Shown: positions 28,460 to 40,041, counted from the stretch's first letter. The stretch is DNA of 64,000 nt from Polaromonas sp. (GCA_028291985.1 JAQGNE010000063.1:62001-126000), one strand, 5' to 3'. The notes: generated by a model not told the origin, from the sequence alone. Numbers and translations are program-made.

Positions 28460-29313
28460 GATAAGGCCACACTATCAACCAGCTGGTCGGCCAATACCAG
28501 GCTATCCGTGCAAGCCTGCTCAAGCTGTGGTCCCGCAATGCACGCGCTGACTTGCCGACCGCTTGGACCGATGCCGCACGCATCAACGACGCTGTTGATC
28601 AATCGCTGCCGAGACGGTTGCACGCTTTTCAAGTATGGCTGATGGGCCTATCGAAAACGACAGGCTCAAAGTCCGCGCCGCCGTGAACCTGCACGCCGCT
28701 GCCAAGGCCATGCTGCGCGAAAGTGATGCCAGGTTTCGCAGCATTGCGAACGCCATGCCGCAGTTGATCTGGTCCACGCGCGCCGACGGCTTTCATGACT
28801 GTTATAACGAACTGTGGGATGACTTCACCGGCGCGACCGACGGATCGACAGGAGTGGGTCGGCATGTTTCATGCAGACGACCAGGGGACCCTGCTCGCCG
28901 TGCCGCCACCGGCAACAGAAGCGGACACCGGCACTGAACGTCCTCTGAAAATACCGGTGGTCGATGACAACACTGATGCCGCACTGATGCTGGCGATGTA
29001 CCTGGAAACTGCCGGCCATGACGTGCTGGTAGAGCACGGTTCGATCCAGGCGCTTGGGCGCGTGCGCACTGATTTGCCAGATGTCTGTTTGCTGGATATC
29101 GGCTTGCCCGAGATGAATGGTGATGAGATGGCGCGAAGGCTTCGTGCAGAGCCTGCAACCGCAAAACTCATGCTGCTAGCCGTCACAGGCTATGGGCAGG
29201 CACAGGATATTGAAAACTCGATGGCGGCAGGTTATAGCCATCACCTGGTCAAACCTGTTGACACCGCCGAGCTTGATCGATTGCTGGCCCGGCATGCCCA
29301 CGCGCACAGCTGA
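28460..29313 (+). pseudogene. Hybrid sensor histidine kinase with internal deletion and frameshifts
   Basis: Pieces of one gene lie in order but in different frames. 28465-28635: a sensory N-terminus (YQAIRASLLKLWSRNARADL, INDAVDQSL), typical of hybrid kinases. 28700-28860: a PAS domain (LRESDARFRSIANAMPQLIW, ELWDDFTGATDGS) that shifts frame into EWVGMFHADDQG. The dimerisation and ATPase domains are missing. 28930-29313: a complete receiver domain with VVDDN, phospho-acceptor Asp in LLDIGLPEMNG, AVTGYG and LVKPVD. Only the receiver is intact; it could still be made from starts near 28795. Confidence 0.75.
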
Positions 29314-29602
29314 AGCAGCAAGCTCCTACGTTGATAACAAACCCTGCTTGCCGCGCTGAAAACGCCCGGCCGGCCTTAGCCATGGCGAGGGCCAAACACG
29401 AGAGCCTCATGTGGGTGAAGTAGAACTCAGATACACCTGCGTGAGACAGATTTGCGGCTGCGTTGCGCGACACACGCCTGCGAAAATGTCCTACATCACG
29501 GACGGTGGCAATCCCTAGCCTTTGTAAATGAAGTACCGCCGACTGGTGGTTGAAAAAGCCGCGGTCGCTTATTTTCATTCTCCGGCTTTATAAGGACCCA
29601 AC

Positions 29603-30118
29603 ATGCCCGTCAAGACCCTGCAAGACCTTTTTATCCACAACCTTTCTGATATCTATAACGCTGAAAAGCAACTCGGCAAGATACTGCCCAAGCTGATCAA
29701 ATCGGCCGAGCATCCCGGCTTGAGCGAGCTTTTCAAGGTGCAACTGGAAGACAATCAGGCCACTATGGAGCAGCTTGACAGGGTGGTCGAGTCATCCGGT
29801 ATCAAGCTCAAACGCATCAAGTGCGCCGCCATGGAAGGCCTGATCGGGGAGGCCAAGGAGACGCTGGACGAAAGCGATAAGAGCCCGGTGCGTGACGCCG
29901 CCCTGGTGGGCAATGCGCAAAAAATCGTTCACTATGAAATCGCCGGCATCGGCACCTTGGCCGCCTTTGCCAACCACTGCGGTTTTACTGAAGCCGCCGA
30001 TACCTTGAGAGAAGTGCTGCAGGACAAGAAGGAAGGCGACGAGAACTTCACCCGCTTCGCAGAAGAAAACGTCAACCAGGATGCAGAGCAGCTTGAGGAA
30101 AAACAAACCGAAGAGTAA
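29603..30118 (+). CDS. YciF-like ferritin-fold protein (DUF892)
   Basis: 171 aa, mostly helical, ferritin-like DUF892 protein. The family signature TLQDLFIHNLSDIYNAEKQL and helices with possible metal ligands (E19-type, HYEIAGIGTLAAFANHCG) are seen. TAAGGA lies about 7 bases before the ATG. The C-terminus is acidic and Gln/Glu-rich. Family members are induced by osmotic or starvation stress and may bind di-iron. It is followed by a small hydrophilic protein gene, a frequent stress-gene setting. The leader 29314-29602 holds no recognisable gene. Confidence 0.9.
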   Translation: MPVKTLQDLFIHNLSDIYNAEKQLGKILPKLIKSAEHPGLSELFKVQLEDNQATMEQLDRVVESSGIKLKRIKCAAMEGLIGEAKETLDESDKSPVRDAALVGNAQKIVHYEIAGIGTLAAFANHCGFTEAADTLREVLQDKKEGDENFTRFAEENVNQDAEQLEEKQTEE

Positions 30119-30192
30119 GCACCGCCCTGCTGCGTGCAGACCAGAAGGCCGTCACGCAGCATGCCCACCGCTTGATGAACAAAGGCTATTTG

Positions 30193-30411
30193 ATGTCCAA
30201 TAAACAAAACCCCCGTGACCAGCAGGAACCCGGCACCGGCAAGCTGGCCAATGACACCAACAAGATGGGTGAGCAGCACGCCACGCAGAAGAACGAGGGC
30301 AAGCGCACACCCGAAAGCCGGCATGACCGTGAGACCCATGTCGGCTCCACCAACCAGGTGCGTTCCCGCAAGGCTACCGGTGGCGGGGGCGGCACGGGCG
30401 GCTGGCACTGA
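30193..30411 (+). CDS. Small hydrophilic, disordered protein
   Basis: 72 aa, very polar (MSNKQNPRDQQEPGTGKLAN...), ending in a glycine run with GGWH. AAAGG is about 8 bases upstream of ATG 30193. The composition recalls desiccation/stress-type hydrophilins and KGG-like proteins, but no family signature is certain. Its position between the yciF-like gene and a hydrolase suggests a stress-linked unit. Confidence 0.6.
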   Translation: MSNKQNPRDQQEPGTGKLANDTNKMGEQHATQKNEGKRTPESRHDRETHVGSTNQVRSRKATGGGGGTGGWH

Positions 30412-30422
30412 GCCAGCCAGGG

Positions 30423-31397
30423 ATGGCAACCAGCGCTACGGATGCCGCAGGTCGTAATGCTCGTCGGCCACGTGCGCTACCGGCCGATGAACAACTCAAC
30501 CTGCGTGCGCAGGGCCTGAATTTCAGGGTCGCACTGGCGGGCCCGGAAGATGGGGCGCTGGTGATGATGCTGCACGGGTTTCCGGAGACCTCCTATGCCT
30601 GGCGCCACCAGTGGCCGGCGCTGGCGGCGGCAGGCTTTCGGGTTGCCATGCCAGACCAGCGCGGCTATGGGGGCAGCGACAAGCCCGCCGGCCGCCATGT
30701 CTACCGGCTGTCGACGCTGGCAGAAGACGTGGTGCAGCTGGCAGCGGCGCTGGGTCATACGCGGTTTTCCCTGGTCGGACACGACTGGGGCGGTGTTCTG
30801 GCCTGGCACATGGCAACGCATCACGCCGCGCACCTGAACCGTGTCGCAGTGCTCAACGCACCGCACCCGGCCACCCTGCTGGGCTATAGCCTGAAAAACC
30901 CCTCGCAATTTTTGCGCAGTGCCTATGTGGGCCTGTTCCAGCTGCCGCTGCTGCCAGAATTTGTATTGCGTGCAGGCCATTACCGTGCGCTGACACTGGC
31001 GCTCACTGCCAGCGCCAGGCCCGGCACTTTCAACGGCACCGACCTGGACATCTATCGCCATGCCTGGTCACAACCGGGCGCGCTGACCAGCATGCTGAAC
31101 TGGTACCGGGCGCTTGCGATGTCGCCCCGCGCGGAGCTGAAGCGCATCCGCACGCCAGTGGGCGTGCTGTGGGGCGACCGTGACACCGCGCTGGAGCGTG
31201 GTCTGGCTGAAGAAGGCCTGGATTGGTGTGACAACGGCGAGGCCTTGCACCTGCCCAACGCCACCCACTGGCTGCACCATGAAGAACCTGAACGGGTCAA
31301 CGCATGGCTGGTCGATTTCCTGACGCGAGCACGCGGCGCGGCGTCAGGCGCATCAGGCCCTCCACCTGCTGCATCCGCTTCCAGCCCTCTGCCCTGA
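30423..31397 (+). CDS. Alpha/beta hydrolase (epoxide hydrolase/haloalkane dehalogenase-like)
   Basis: 324 aa cytosolic hydrolase. The oxyanion motif HGFPET, cap and DQRGYGGSD are present; the nucleophile elbow VGHDWGG carries an aspartate (about residue 120), which marks epoxide hydrolase/dehalogenase-type enzymes rather than esterases. LWGDRD and the catalytic His in NATHWLHHEEP complete the triad. The Pro/Ser-rich tail is variable. It begins 12 bases after the small hydrophilic gene and is likely co-transcribed. The substrate is unknown. Confidence 0.88.
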   Translation: MATSATDAAGRNARRPRALPADEQLNLRAQGLNFRVALAGPEDGALVMMLHGFPETSYAWRHQWPALAAAGFRVAMPDQRGYGGSDKPAGRHVYRLSTLAEDVVQLAAALGHTRFSLVGHDWGGVLAWHMATHHAAHLNRVAVLNAPHPATLLGYSLKNPSQFLRSAYVGLFQLPLLPEFVLRAGHYRALTLALTASARPGTFNGTDLDIYRHAWSQPGALTSMLNWYRALAMSPRAELKRIRTPVGVLWGDRDTALERGLAEEGLDWCDNGEALHLPNATHWLHHEEPERVNAWLVDFLTRARGAASGASGPPPAASASSPLP

Positions 31398-31473
31398 CTG
31401 ATAAGTCGGGTAGCCAGCGGCGACCGGCCTGGCGCTGCGCCTATACCACGGAGGCAGGTACTTCCTAATTTTA

Positions 31474-31770
31474 TCAACAGCAGTGCTGGTGCTTGCGCAG
31501 CGCGCCTTTTTCATGACTCGGATCTCCGGCATGCAGCTCCTCGTCATGGTGGTGTTGCAAGCGGCGAGCGCCCTCATGGGTCGGCGTCGGCTTGCGGTCG
31601 CTGCGCTGCCTGCAGTCATCGTCGACATGGTCCGGCTTTGGCGCGCGCTCCTGGTGTTTCAGCTTCAGCAATTCCTGCAGCCGGGACAGCGTGGTGCAGT
31701 GCGCCAGGCGTTGCGTGTCGCGGCGCCGGGCATTGGCCAGCGCGATTTCCTTGAAGTCGGATGCGGGCAT
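31474..31770 (-). CDS. Hypothetical protein downstream of SDR gene
   Basis: 98 aa, no known domain. It begins MPASDFKEIALANARRRDTQ with a Leu-rich helix (LSRLQELLKLKHQ) and ends in a His/Cys-rich stretch (LQHHHDEELHAGD, KHQHCC) that could bind metal. GGGAG precedes the ATG and the gene starts 12 bases after the SDR stop, which supports translation. The second half has odd composition and may be partly out of frame. Confidence 0.45.
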   Translation of the reverse strand: MPASDFKEIALANARRRDTQRLAHCTTLSRLQELLKLKHQERAPKPDHVDDDCRQRSDRKPTPTHEGARRLQHHHDEELHAGDPSHEKGALRKHQHCC

Positions 31771-31782
31771 GCTGCGACTCCC

Positions 31783-32577
31783 TCACACGTTTTCTGCGGT
31801 GCCGGGCTGCGCCATCTTGCGGTGCATCTCCGAAGCAGCCTGGGCCGGAACAACCTTGGACATGGCCACCTGCATCTTGTTTTTCAAGCCGGCCACCACA
31901 TCCGCCTCGCCTTCCATCATGGCCTTGAAGCCGGCCTTGGCCACCTCGGCAGGGTCCGACATGGCTTTTTCGTCGGTGCCTACCTTGGTGTCCAGCATGT
32001 CCGCCCGCGCGAAGAATTCGGTATCGGTAGGCCCCGGAATCAGCAGGCTGACCGTGACACCGGTCTCCTTGATCTCGGTACGTAGCGCCTGCGCAAACGA
32101 GTCCACAAATGCCTTGGTGCCGTTGTAGACCGCCTGGTAAGCGCCGGGCATGTAGCCGGCAATCGAGCCAGTGATCAGGATGCGGCCCCGGCCCCGTGCG
32201 CACATGCCGGGCGTCAGGCGGTGTAGCAGGTAAACCGTGCCGGTGATATTGGTGTCGATCACATGACGCAACTCATTGAAATCCTGCTCCAGAAACGCAC
32301 GGCCCAGCCCATGGCCGGCGTTGGCCAGCAGCGCATCGACAGGACGGCCCCTGACAGCGTCAACCAGTTTGTCAACGCCCTGGCAAGTGGCTAGCTCAGT
32401 CTGTACGGTCTCGACCTGCGCGCCGAGCGCGCGCAGGTCAGCTGCGGCATCGTCCAGCGGCTGGTCGGCCGCCACGATCAGATCGAACCCGTTTTCGGCG
32501 CAGCACATGGCCAGCTGGTAACCAATGCCTGACGAAGCACCGGTCACCAGTGCAAGCGGTCGGTTGGGAGATGGCAT
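31783..32577 (-). CDS. Short-chain dehydrogenase/reductase
   Basis: 264 aa classical SDR. Cofactor motif TGASSGIG (residues 13-20), NAG at LLANAGHG, catalytic Ser in ITGSIAGYMPG and YNGTK (Tyr/Lys). An acidic residue after the second strand (VAADQP) favours NAD(H) weakly. The C-terminal Lys/Met-rich tail is longer than usual. Possible operon with a small hypothetical gene downstream. The substrate is unknown. Confidence 0.9.
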   Translation of the reverse strand: MPSPNRPLALVTGASSGIGYQLAMCCAENGFDLIVAADQPLDDAAADLRALGAQVETVQTELATCQGVDKLVDAVRGRPVDALLANAGHGLGRAFLEQDFNELRHVIDTNITGTVYLLHRLTPGMCARGRGRILITGSIAGYMPGAYQAVYNGTKAFVDSFAQALRTEIKETGVTVSLLIPGPTDTEFFARADMLDTKVGTDEKAMSDPAEVAKAGFKAMMEGEADVVAGLKNKMQVAMSKVVPAQAASEMHRKMAQPGTAENV

Positions 32578-33066
32578 ACGCTTCCTTCAAATACGCCCCA
32601 AAATGGGCGTGGCGATGGCAAGAACGCGGGTGCTAAAACTGCGATATTTACTGCGGCACCCGCGCAGCCTATGCCTTCATTCTGAAAGCTGGCTGAAGTG
32701 CTTCTGTCGGACAACATCGCCTCCGGTAGCGAGAAACATGGCGTCACTACAAATAGGGATAAAGGGTGCGCCAGACGTAAGCACCGCGCTAACATTGCAG
32801 GCTGGCGCAGGCCGGGAATTCCGGACACACTGACATCCACGGCGAGCGCCATAAGCCCGCGGTAGCAGGGACAAAGCCAGTAGATTCAACGGGCAACCTG
32901 AAGGCGATACGGATTTCTTTCACGTCATGCCGTCAATCCGCAGGTTGCGAGGTGTTGTGCAAAACGCGGTAGCCGTCGATGGTCTTACTTCTTGTAACTT
33001 GAACAGTGGGTTTCCATGCTGCCCGGGACAGGCCAAGTGCAGTCATTTTTTTAAACGGAATGTGCG
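32578..33066. other. Intergenic region without a supported gene
   Basis: About 490 bases between divergent SDR and response-regulator genes. Overlapping short frames on both strands show no coding signature or ribosome site. Promoters for both neighbours are expected here; no repeat is visible. Confidence 0.55.
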
Positions 33067-33462
33067 ATGCGCGTCAGAATTTACCTGGTAGAAGACAGCC
33101 CTGTCATACGTGACAATCTTGCGGAATCGCTTGAAGAACTGTCGGGCGCGCGGGTGGTGGGCTGGGCCAGTGCAGAAGAAGAAGCCAGCAGCTGGCTCGC
33201 CAAACATGGCGCGTCCTGGGACCTGGCGGTGATCGATCTTTTCCTGCGCCCCGGCAGCGGGCTGAATGTTGTCAAAGGCCTGCGTAACCGCGGGCTGAAG
33301 CAGAAAGTCATCGTGCTTACCAGCTACGCCACGCCTGCCATCCGCCAGCGCTGCCTCGAGCTGGGAGCCGACGCTGTGTTCGACAAGGCCACCGAAATCG
33401 ACGAGTTCACCCGTTTCGCGATTGATGAAGTCGAGCGCGTGACCGGTGCCACCCGCTGGTAG
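33067..33462 (+). CDS. Stand-alone receiver-domain response regulator
   Basis: 131 aa consisting of one REC domain: acidic pair in LVEDSPV, phospho-acceptor Asp in AVIDLFLRPGSG (about residue 57), Thr in VLTSYA and Lys in FDKATEID. There is no output domain, as in CheY- and Spo0F-like proteins. No histidine kinase is adjacent; the nearest is the broken hybrid kinase 4 kb upstream. GGAA lies about 10 bases before the ATG. Confidence 0.9.
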   Translation: MRVRIYLVEDSPVIRDNLAESLEELSGARVVGWASAEEEASSWLAKHGASWDLAVIDLFLRPGSGLNVVKGLRNRGLKQKVIVLTSYATPAIRQRCLELGADAVFDKATEIDEFTRFAIDEVERVTGATRW

Positions 33463-33926
33463 CAGCGTAACGGGTCGATGGCTGTCGTGCGGGCGAGGCA
33501 CGCCTGCTGCAAGCCCGCATCACCGTCAGCGGACATGGCTGATGCAGCTGATAACAGCAAGCCGCTGAACGCGCCTGATATCGGGGTCATTCCGCCCACC
33601 CAGCGTCAACCAAGCCCCACATCAGCCCGTTATCGGTACACAGAATTGCTACCTAAAAAATAGCATGTAGTCGTTATATTTATTGGGCTAGCGCCATTTT
33701 TTTCTTAAATATTCAGATCAGCAAGTCACCGCACCCGAATCACTGGCTTGAGCTGCTGCCGCGCTTTCCGCACCTGCGGCTTGCGCTCACAATGGCAAGC
33801 CGCAGCCTCAAGCATCAAGGTTGACACTGCAAAAGGCCCGACGGTAATGCAGACTGCCACCATGGCGCCAGTTGGCAACCTTCGTCGCCATCATCCACGC
33901 AGCACATGGCCCCTGAAAACCACCTC
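33463..33926. other. Intergenic region with a family A repeat
   Basis: About 460 bases between the response regulator and the broken dioxygenase gene. Apart from the repeat at 33648-33713, nothing with coding support is seen. Confidence 0.55.
33648..33713 (+). repeat. Family A dispersed repeat
   Basis: Head TTGCTACCTAAAAAATAGCA, core ATTGGGCTAGCGCC, tail ATTTTTTTCTTAAAT. It lies upstream of the broken PhyH gene; an inverted copy lies downstream of it. Confidence 0.88.
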
Positions 33927-34757
33927 ATGCATCCCTTCGCTACTGACGACACGGCCGGCTTCATGGGCGGCTTGTATGGCGATGGCTTCATCGCCATACA
34001 AGTCGGCCTTCAGCCGCGAACGGGTGCAGCAGCTCGGCGAGGACATCGCTACCCTGTTTGCCGAAGCCCGGGCCCAGCCTGGGGGCGCATTGGCACGCGG
34101 TCCCAACCGCTTTTATGTCGAATACACCCTGAACGCCTGCGCGGTTTTGTGGACATCGCCAGCCATCCGTGGGTCGTCGCGGTGTGCCGTGCGGTTCTGG
34201 GCCCCGACTACCGCATTGTGGAAGCCGGTTTCGATGTGCGGGGTCCGGGCGCCATGAAGCAGCCCTGGCACCGCGACTTTGCATCGCCCGCCGAAACCCT
34301 CATCGGCCGGCGTCTGAATTCCCTGGCCTTCAATATCACCACCATCGACGTAACCGAAGACCTGGGCCCGCTTGACATCGCACCTGGCACGCAGTGGGAC
34401 GACTGGCAGACCCAGGGCAGCGACCCCATGTTCCCTCCGCCATCGCTGTACCCCGCTACGAGGCTAGGCGCCAGCGCAAGATGCCGCAGATGGGCGACAT
34501 ATCTGCACGCAGCGCCCTGACGATTCATCGCGGCACGGCTATCTCGCCGGACCAATCGCGGCCAGTGATTGTGCTGGGCATTGACGCGCCCGACGGCCGC
34601 AATGCAGACAGGCATGATCTGCAGGTCACGGCCCGCAACCACGCGAGCCTGCCCGACGAGGTTCGGCAGCATCTCAATTGCCGGATGGTGAACGCGCTGA
34701 TACCCCCGGGTGCAGGCGCATGCGATCGAAGGGCTGTTGATGGGCGCCGAGGGCTAG
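33927..34757 (+). pseudogene. Phytanoyl-CoA dioxygenase (PhyH)-family gene, multiply frameshifted
   Basis: Homologous blocks appear in order in changing frames: DDTAGFMGGLYGDGFIAIQ (33940-34005), REQ-like RVQQLGEDIATLFAEARAQP with NRFYVEYTLN (34015-34130), GFVDIASHPWVVAVCRAVLG to HRDFASPAETLIGRRLNS (34138-34420; H-x-D iron ligands), then KMPQMGDISARSALTIHRGT (34470-34700), and a last fragment HAIEGLLMGAEG ending in TAG at 34757. At least four frame changes mean no working enzyme. The family are Fe(II)/2-oxoglutarate dioxygenases. Confidence 0.75.
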
Positions 34758-34846
34758 CGTCGTTCAGCACGAACATGCGGGGACAAAACCCTTTCGCAAT
34801 CGGCCAGGCCTGCATCAACGCAGGCAGCGCCAGTTTTTCTGCATCA

Positions 34847-34910
34847 AATCATGCTCTAGCCCATTAATTCAAAGGGACTATAGCTATTATTTTAATAGCA
34901 TTCAAGCAGC
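34847..34910 (-). repeat. Family A dispersed repeat (inverted copy)
   Basis: On the minus strand: head TGCTATTAAAATAATAGCTA, core AATGGGCTAGAGCATG, tail TTTGATG. Opposite orientation to the copy at 33648; the two bracket the broken dioxygenase gene. Confidence 0.85.
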
Positions 34911-34925
34911 TGCCGAACGTCTCGC

Positions 34926-35546
34926 TCAAACGCTGACAGTTCCACCCAGGCGCGCCATCAAGGCCCCGAGCGCAGGTTTTGCGCAGCGCTGCACTGCAAC
35001 CAGCACTTCATGGCCAGGCGCACCCAGGCGATGCCGGCCACGCAGGTCGGCCTGGATCTGGCCCAGCAAGGATGCGGCCATTTCTGCGTCCGCCATGGCT
35101 CGGTGAGCCCGGCCAGCCCTGGGCAGGCCGTGATAATCAACCAGTGCACCCAGTTTGTGGCTTGGCGCCCGTGGGTAGAGCCGTCTCGACACCAGCATGG
35201 TGCAGGCGAAAGGCTGCGCCGCTTCCTCACCAAGCCGGCTCAGTTCTGCCTGCCAAAAGCGACGGTCGAAAGCCGCGTTGTGCGCCACCATCGGCACATT
35301 CCCCACAAAACGGCTGGCATCGCGCATCACATCTTCGGCTTTGGGGGCAGCGGCCAGCATTGCATGGCTGATGCCGGTCAGTGCCTCAATGAAAGCCGGT
35401 ATGCGCTGCCCGGCATTCATCAAACTCTGGAAGCGGTCCACCACGCAGCCACGCTCGACCATCACGATGGCGATTTCCGTGGCACGGTCACCCCTATCGG
35501 GCGACAGGCCAGTGGTTTCAAAGTCAATGACGGCGATCAGGGACAT
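34926..35546 (-). CDS. DnaQ-like 3'-5' exonuclease (DEDDh family)
   Basis: 206 aa. Exo I motif VIDFETTGLSP (D8, E10), Exo II region VAHNAAFDRRFW and Exo III HRAMADAEMAA (H-x-A-x-x-D) place it with the proofreading-type DEDDh nucleases. It lacks the polymerase-binding tail of full DnaQ, so it may be a stand-alone repair or RNA/DNA trimming nuclease. Starts MSLIAVIDFETTG. It lies near, but is not clearly co-transcribed with, the gyrB group. Confidence 0.9.
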   Translation of the reverse strand: MSLIAVIDFETTGLSPDRGDRATEIAIVMVERGCVVDRFQSLMNAGQRIPAFIEALTGISHAMLAAAPKAEDVMRDASRFVGNVPMVAHNAAFDRRFWQAELSRLGEEAAQPFACTMLVSRRLYPRAPSHKLGALVDYHGLPRAGRAHRAMADAEMAASLLGQIQADLRGRHRLGAPGHEVLVAVQRCAKPALGALMARLGGTVSV

Positions 35547-35630
35547 TCAGGCGCTCATACGGCAATACATCCAAGCTGCCGCACCGAAACGTCAGTTGCC
35601 GCTGGCCGAACAGGTGATGAGATCGAACCG

Positions 35631-35897
35631 CTATTTGTAGAACGCCTCAACGCGCCCCTTGAGCTTGATGGTCAGCGGATTGCCTTTGCGGTCAACTTTT
35701 TTGCCTACCGGCACTTTGATCCAGCCTTCACTGATGCAGTATTCCACCACGTCGGACCGTTCGCTGTCATTGAACAGGATACCGATGTCATGCTCAAAGA
35801 TCGCCGCAACATGGTGTGGGCTCTTGTCATCAATCGACAGGTGGTCAGGAAGCTCGGGGCGCTGGCCCACGTCAGTGATATCGGTCATGTCGGTCAT
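35631..35897 (-). CDS. DUF3297-family small protein
   Basis: 88 aa from ATG 35897 (MTDMTDITDVG); an internal ATG at 35888 is equally possible. The block LPDHLSIDDKSPHHVAAIFEHDIGILFN, then YCISEGWIKVPVGKKVDRKGNPLTIKLKGRVEAFYK, is the whole of this conserved proteobacterial family of unknown function. It lies 24 bases beyond the gyrB stop on the same strand, so it is likely read through from gyrB. Confidence 0.85.
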   Translation of the reverse strand: MTDMTDITDVGQRPELPDHLSIDDKSPHHVAAIFEHDIGILFNDSERSDVVEYCISEGWIKVPVGKKVDRKGNPLTIKLKGRVEAFYK

Positions 35898-35921
35898 AGT
35901 TGCACAAAAAATTACCAAGTC

Positions 35922-38567
<2,646 letters not shown>

Positions 38568-38663
38568 TTATTTCCGAATTGCTTCGATTTCTTCAATCGC
38601 TTGAATGACCAAACCCGCTTTGGCAGCGGGTTGGTCTGAGTGTGCAGTAGAGGAGCCAGTTGA

Positions 38664-39770
38664 TCAAATGCGCATCGGCATGACAACGTATTTGAAGGCC
38701 GCGTCATCGGGAATGGTCAGCAACGCCGAACTGTTCGAATCGGCCAGCTCTATTTTCACCATGTCCTGGTTCATGTTAGCCAGCGCGTCGATGAGGTAGG
38801 TCACATTGAAACCAATTTCTATGGAGTCGCCGCCATAGTCGATATCGAGCTCGTCGACCGCTTCTTCCTGCTCGGCATTGTTGCTGGCAACCCGCAGGGT
38901 ACCCGGCTCGATATTCAGCCGTACGCCCTTGAACTTGTCACTGGTCAGAATCGCAGTGCGCTGCAGGCTGGCCAGCAGCGGAACGCGGCCCAGCGTGATG
39001 ATGTTTTTGTGGTTTTTGGGGATCACCCGGTTGTAATCGGGAAATTTTCCCTCCACCAGTTTAGTCACGAATTCCATGCCTTCAAAGCTGAACTTGGCCT
39101 GGTTACCCGCAAACTGCATCTCGATCGCACCTTCCTTGTCGCTCAGCAGGCGCTGCATCTCCAGTACCGTCTTGCGTGGCAGGATCACCTCCTGTTTGGG
39201 GACCTCCACATCCAGCGTGGCAGATGAAAAAGCCAGCCGGTGCCCATCGGTCGCGACCAGGCTGAGCTGCTTGCCTTCGGCAACAAAAAGGATGCCGTTG
39301 AGGTAATAGCGAATGTCGTGCACGGCCATCGCAAACGAGACCTGGTGCAGCAACTCCTTCAATACTTTTTGCGGCACCGAGAACGACGGTCCAAAACTCG
39401 TAGCCTCCTGCACCAGAGGGAAATCTTCAGCAGGAAGGGTCTGCAGGGTGAAGCGGCTCTTGCCGCCTTTCAAAATCAGTTTGTTCTGCGCCGATTCCAG
39501 TGAAACCGTCTGATCGTTTGGCATGGACCTCAGGATATCGATCAGCTTGCGCGCGCCAACCGTCGTGGTGAAGTTGCCCGCATCGCCGTCAAGCTCGGCC
39601 GTCGTCCGGATCTGTATCTCCAGGTCGCTGGTCGTCAGCTGGACCTGGCCACCTGTTTTTCGAATCATCACGTTGGCAAGAATAGGCAGGGTATGGCGGC
39701 GCTCGACGATGCCGGCGACCGATTGGAGCGCGGACAACACCTTGTCTTGGGTAGCTTTCAGGACGATCAT
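38664..39770 (-). CDS. dnaN: DNA polymerase III beta sliding clamp
   Basis: 368 aa ring-forming processivity clamp, three tandem clamp domains. N-terminus MIVLKATQDKVLSALQSVAGIVERRHTLPILANVMI and C-terminus YVVMPMRI (the conserved M-P-M-R-L/I end) are diagnostic. The hydrophobic cleft residues that bind polymerase peptides appear conserved (SFAMAVHDIRYYLNGI, RLAFS). Between the origin region and gyrB. Confidence 0.98.
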   Translation of the reverse strand: MIVLKATQDKVLSALQSVAGIVERRHTLPILANVMIRKTGGQVQLTTSDLEIQIRTTAELDGDAGNFTTTVGARKLIDILRSMPNDQTVSLESAQNKLILKGGKSRFTLQTLPAEDFPLVQEATSFGPSFSVPQKVLKELLHQVSFAMAVHDIRYYLNGILFVAEGKQLSLVATDGHRLAFSSATLDVEVPKQEVILPRKTVLEMQRLLSDKEGAIEMQFAGNQAKFSFEGMEFVTKLVEGKFPDYNRVIPKNHKNIITLGRVPLLASLQRTAILTSDKFKGVRLNIEPGTLRVASNNAEQEEAVDELDIDYGGDSIEIGFNVTYLIDALANMNQDMVKIELADSNSSALLTIPDDAAFKYVVMPMRI

Positions 39771-39808
39771 GGCTTGCTCTCTGTTTATCTTTATTTCTTA
39801 ATTCAAAT

Positions 39809-39823
39809 TAGTAGTAGTAGTAA
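39809..39823 (+). promoter_or_regulatory. DnaA-trio element
   Basis: TAGTAGTAGTAGTAA: four TAG and one TAA triplets next to a GC-rich spacer and a DnaA box on the correct side. DnaA-trios recruit the DnaA filament to the single strand during origin melting. Confidence 0.72.
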
Positions 39824-39954
39824 GGGCGGCCCTTTACTGTGGATAGCGCTATTTTCTCCTTTTTGATCAACCACTTGGCGCTTGTTTAACCATGTGTTGA
39901 CGCCCGTTTCCTCAAGCATCCAAATATGAATAACTTTGAACTTTCGTCTTTTTC

Positions 39955-39963
39955 TGTGGATAA
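39955..39963 (-). promoter_or_regulatory. Consensus DnaA box
   Basis: TGTGGATAA on the plus strand, i.e. a perfect TTATCCACA on the minus strand. It points the same way as the second box (39838-39846) and toward the DnaA-trio. Confidence 0.85.
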
Positions 39964-40041
39964 CTCATGAGTTGTTCAAAACTTATACCCAGTGTTGTCA
40001 GATTTGCCTTGAACTCGCCATCCGAATGAGAATTGACCGGT

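Larger units (their letters stand above)
39771..40041. other. Probable origin of replication (oriC), dnaA-dnaN intergenic region
   Basis: AT-rich 271-base region. On the minus strand it reads: DnaA box TTATCCACA (39955-39963), a second box CTATCCACA (39838-39846), a GC-rich spacer (GGGCCGCCC, 39824-39832), then a DnaA-trio (39809-39823) and a strongly AT-rich stretch. This box / GC block / trio / AT-rich order is the basal unwinding element described for bacterial origins. A weak box TTATACCCA occurs at 39983. Another candidate region lies upstream of dnaA. Confidence 0.75.
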
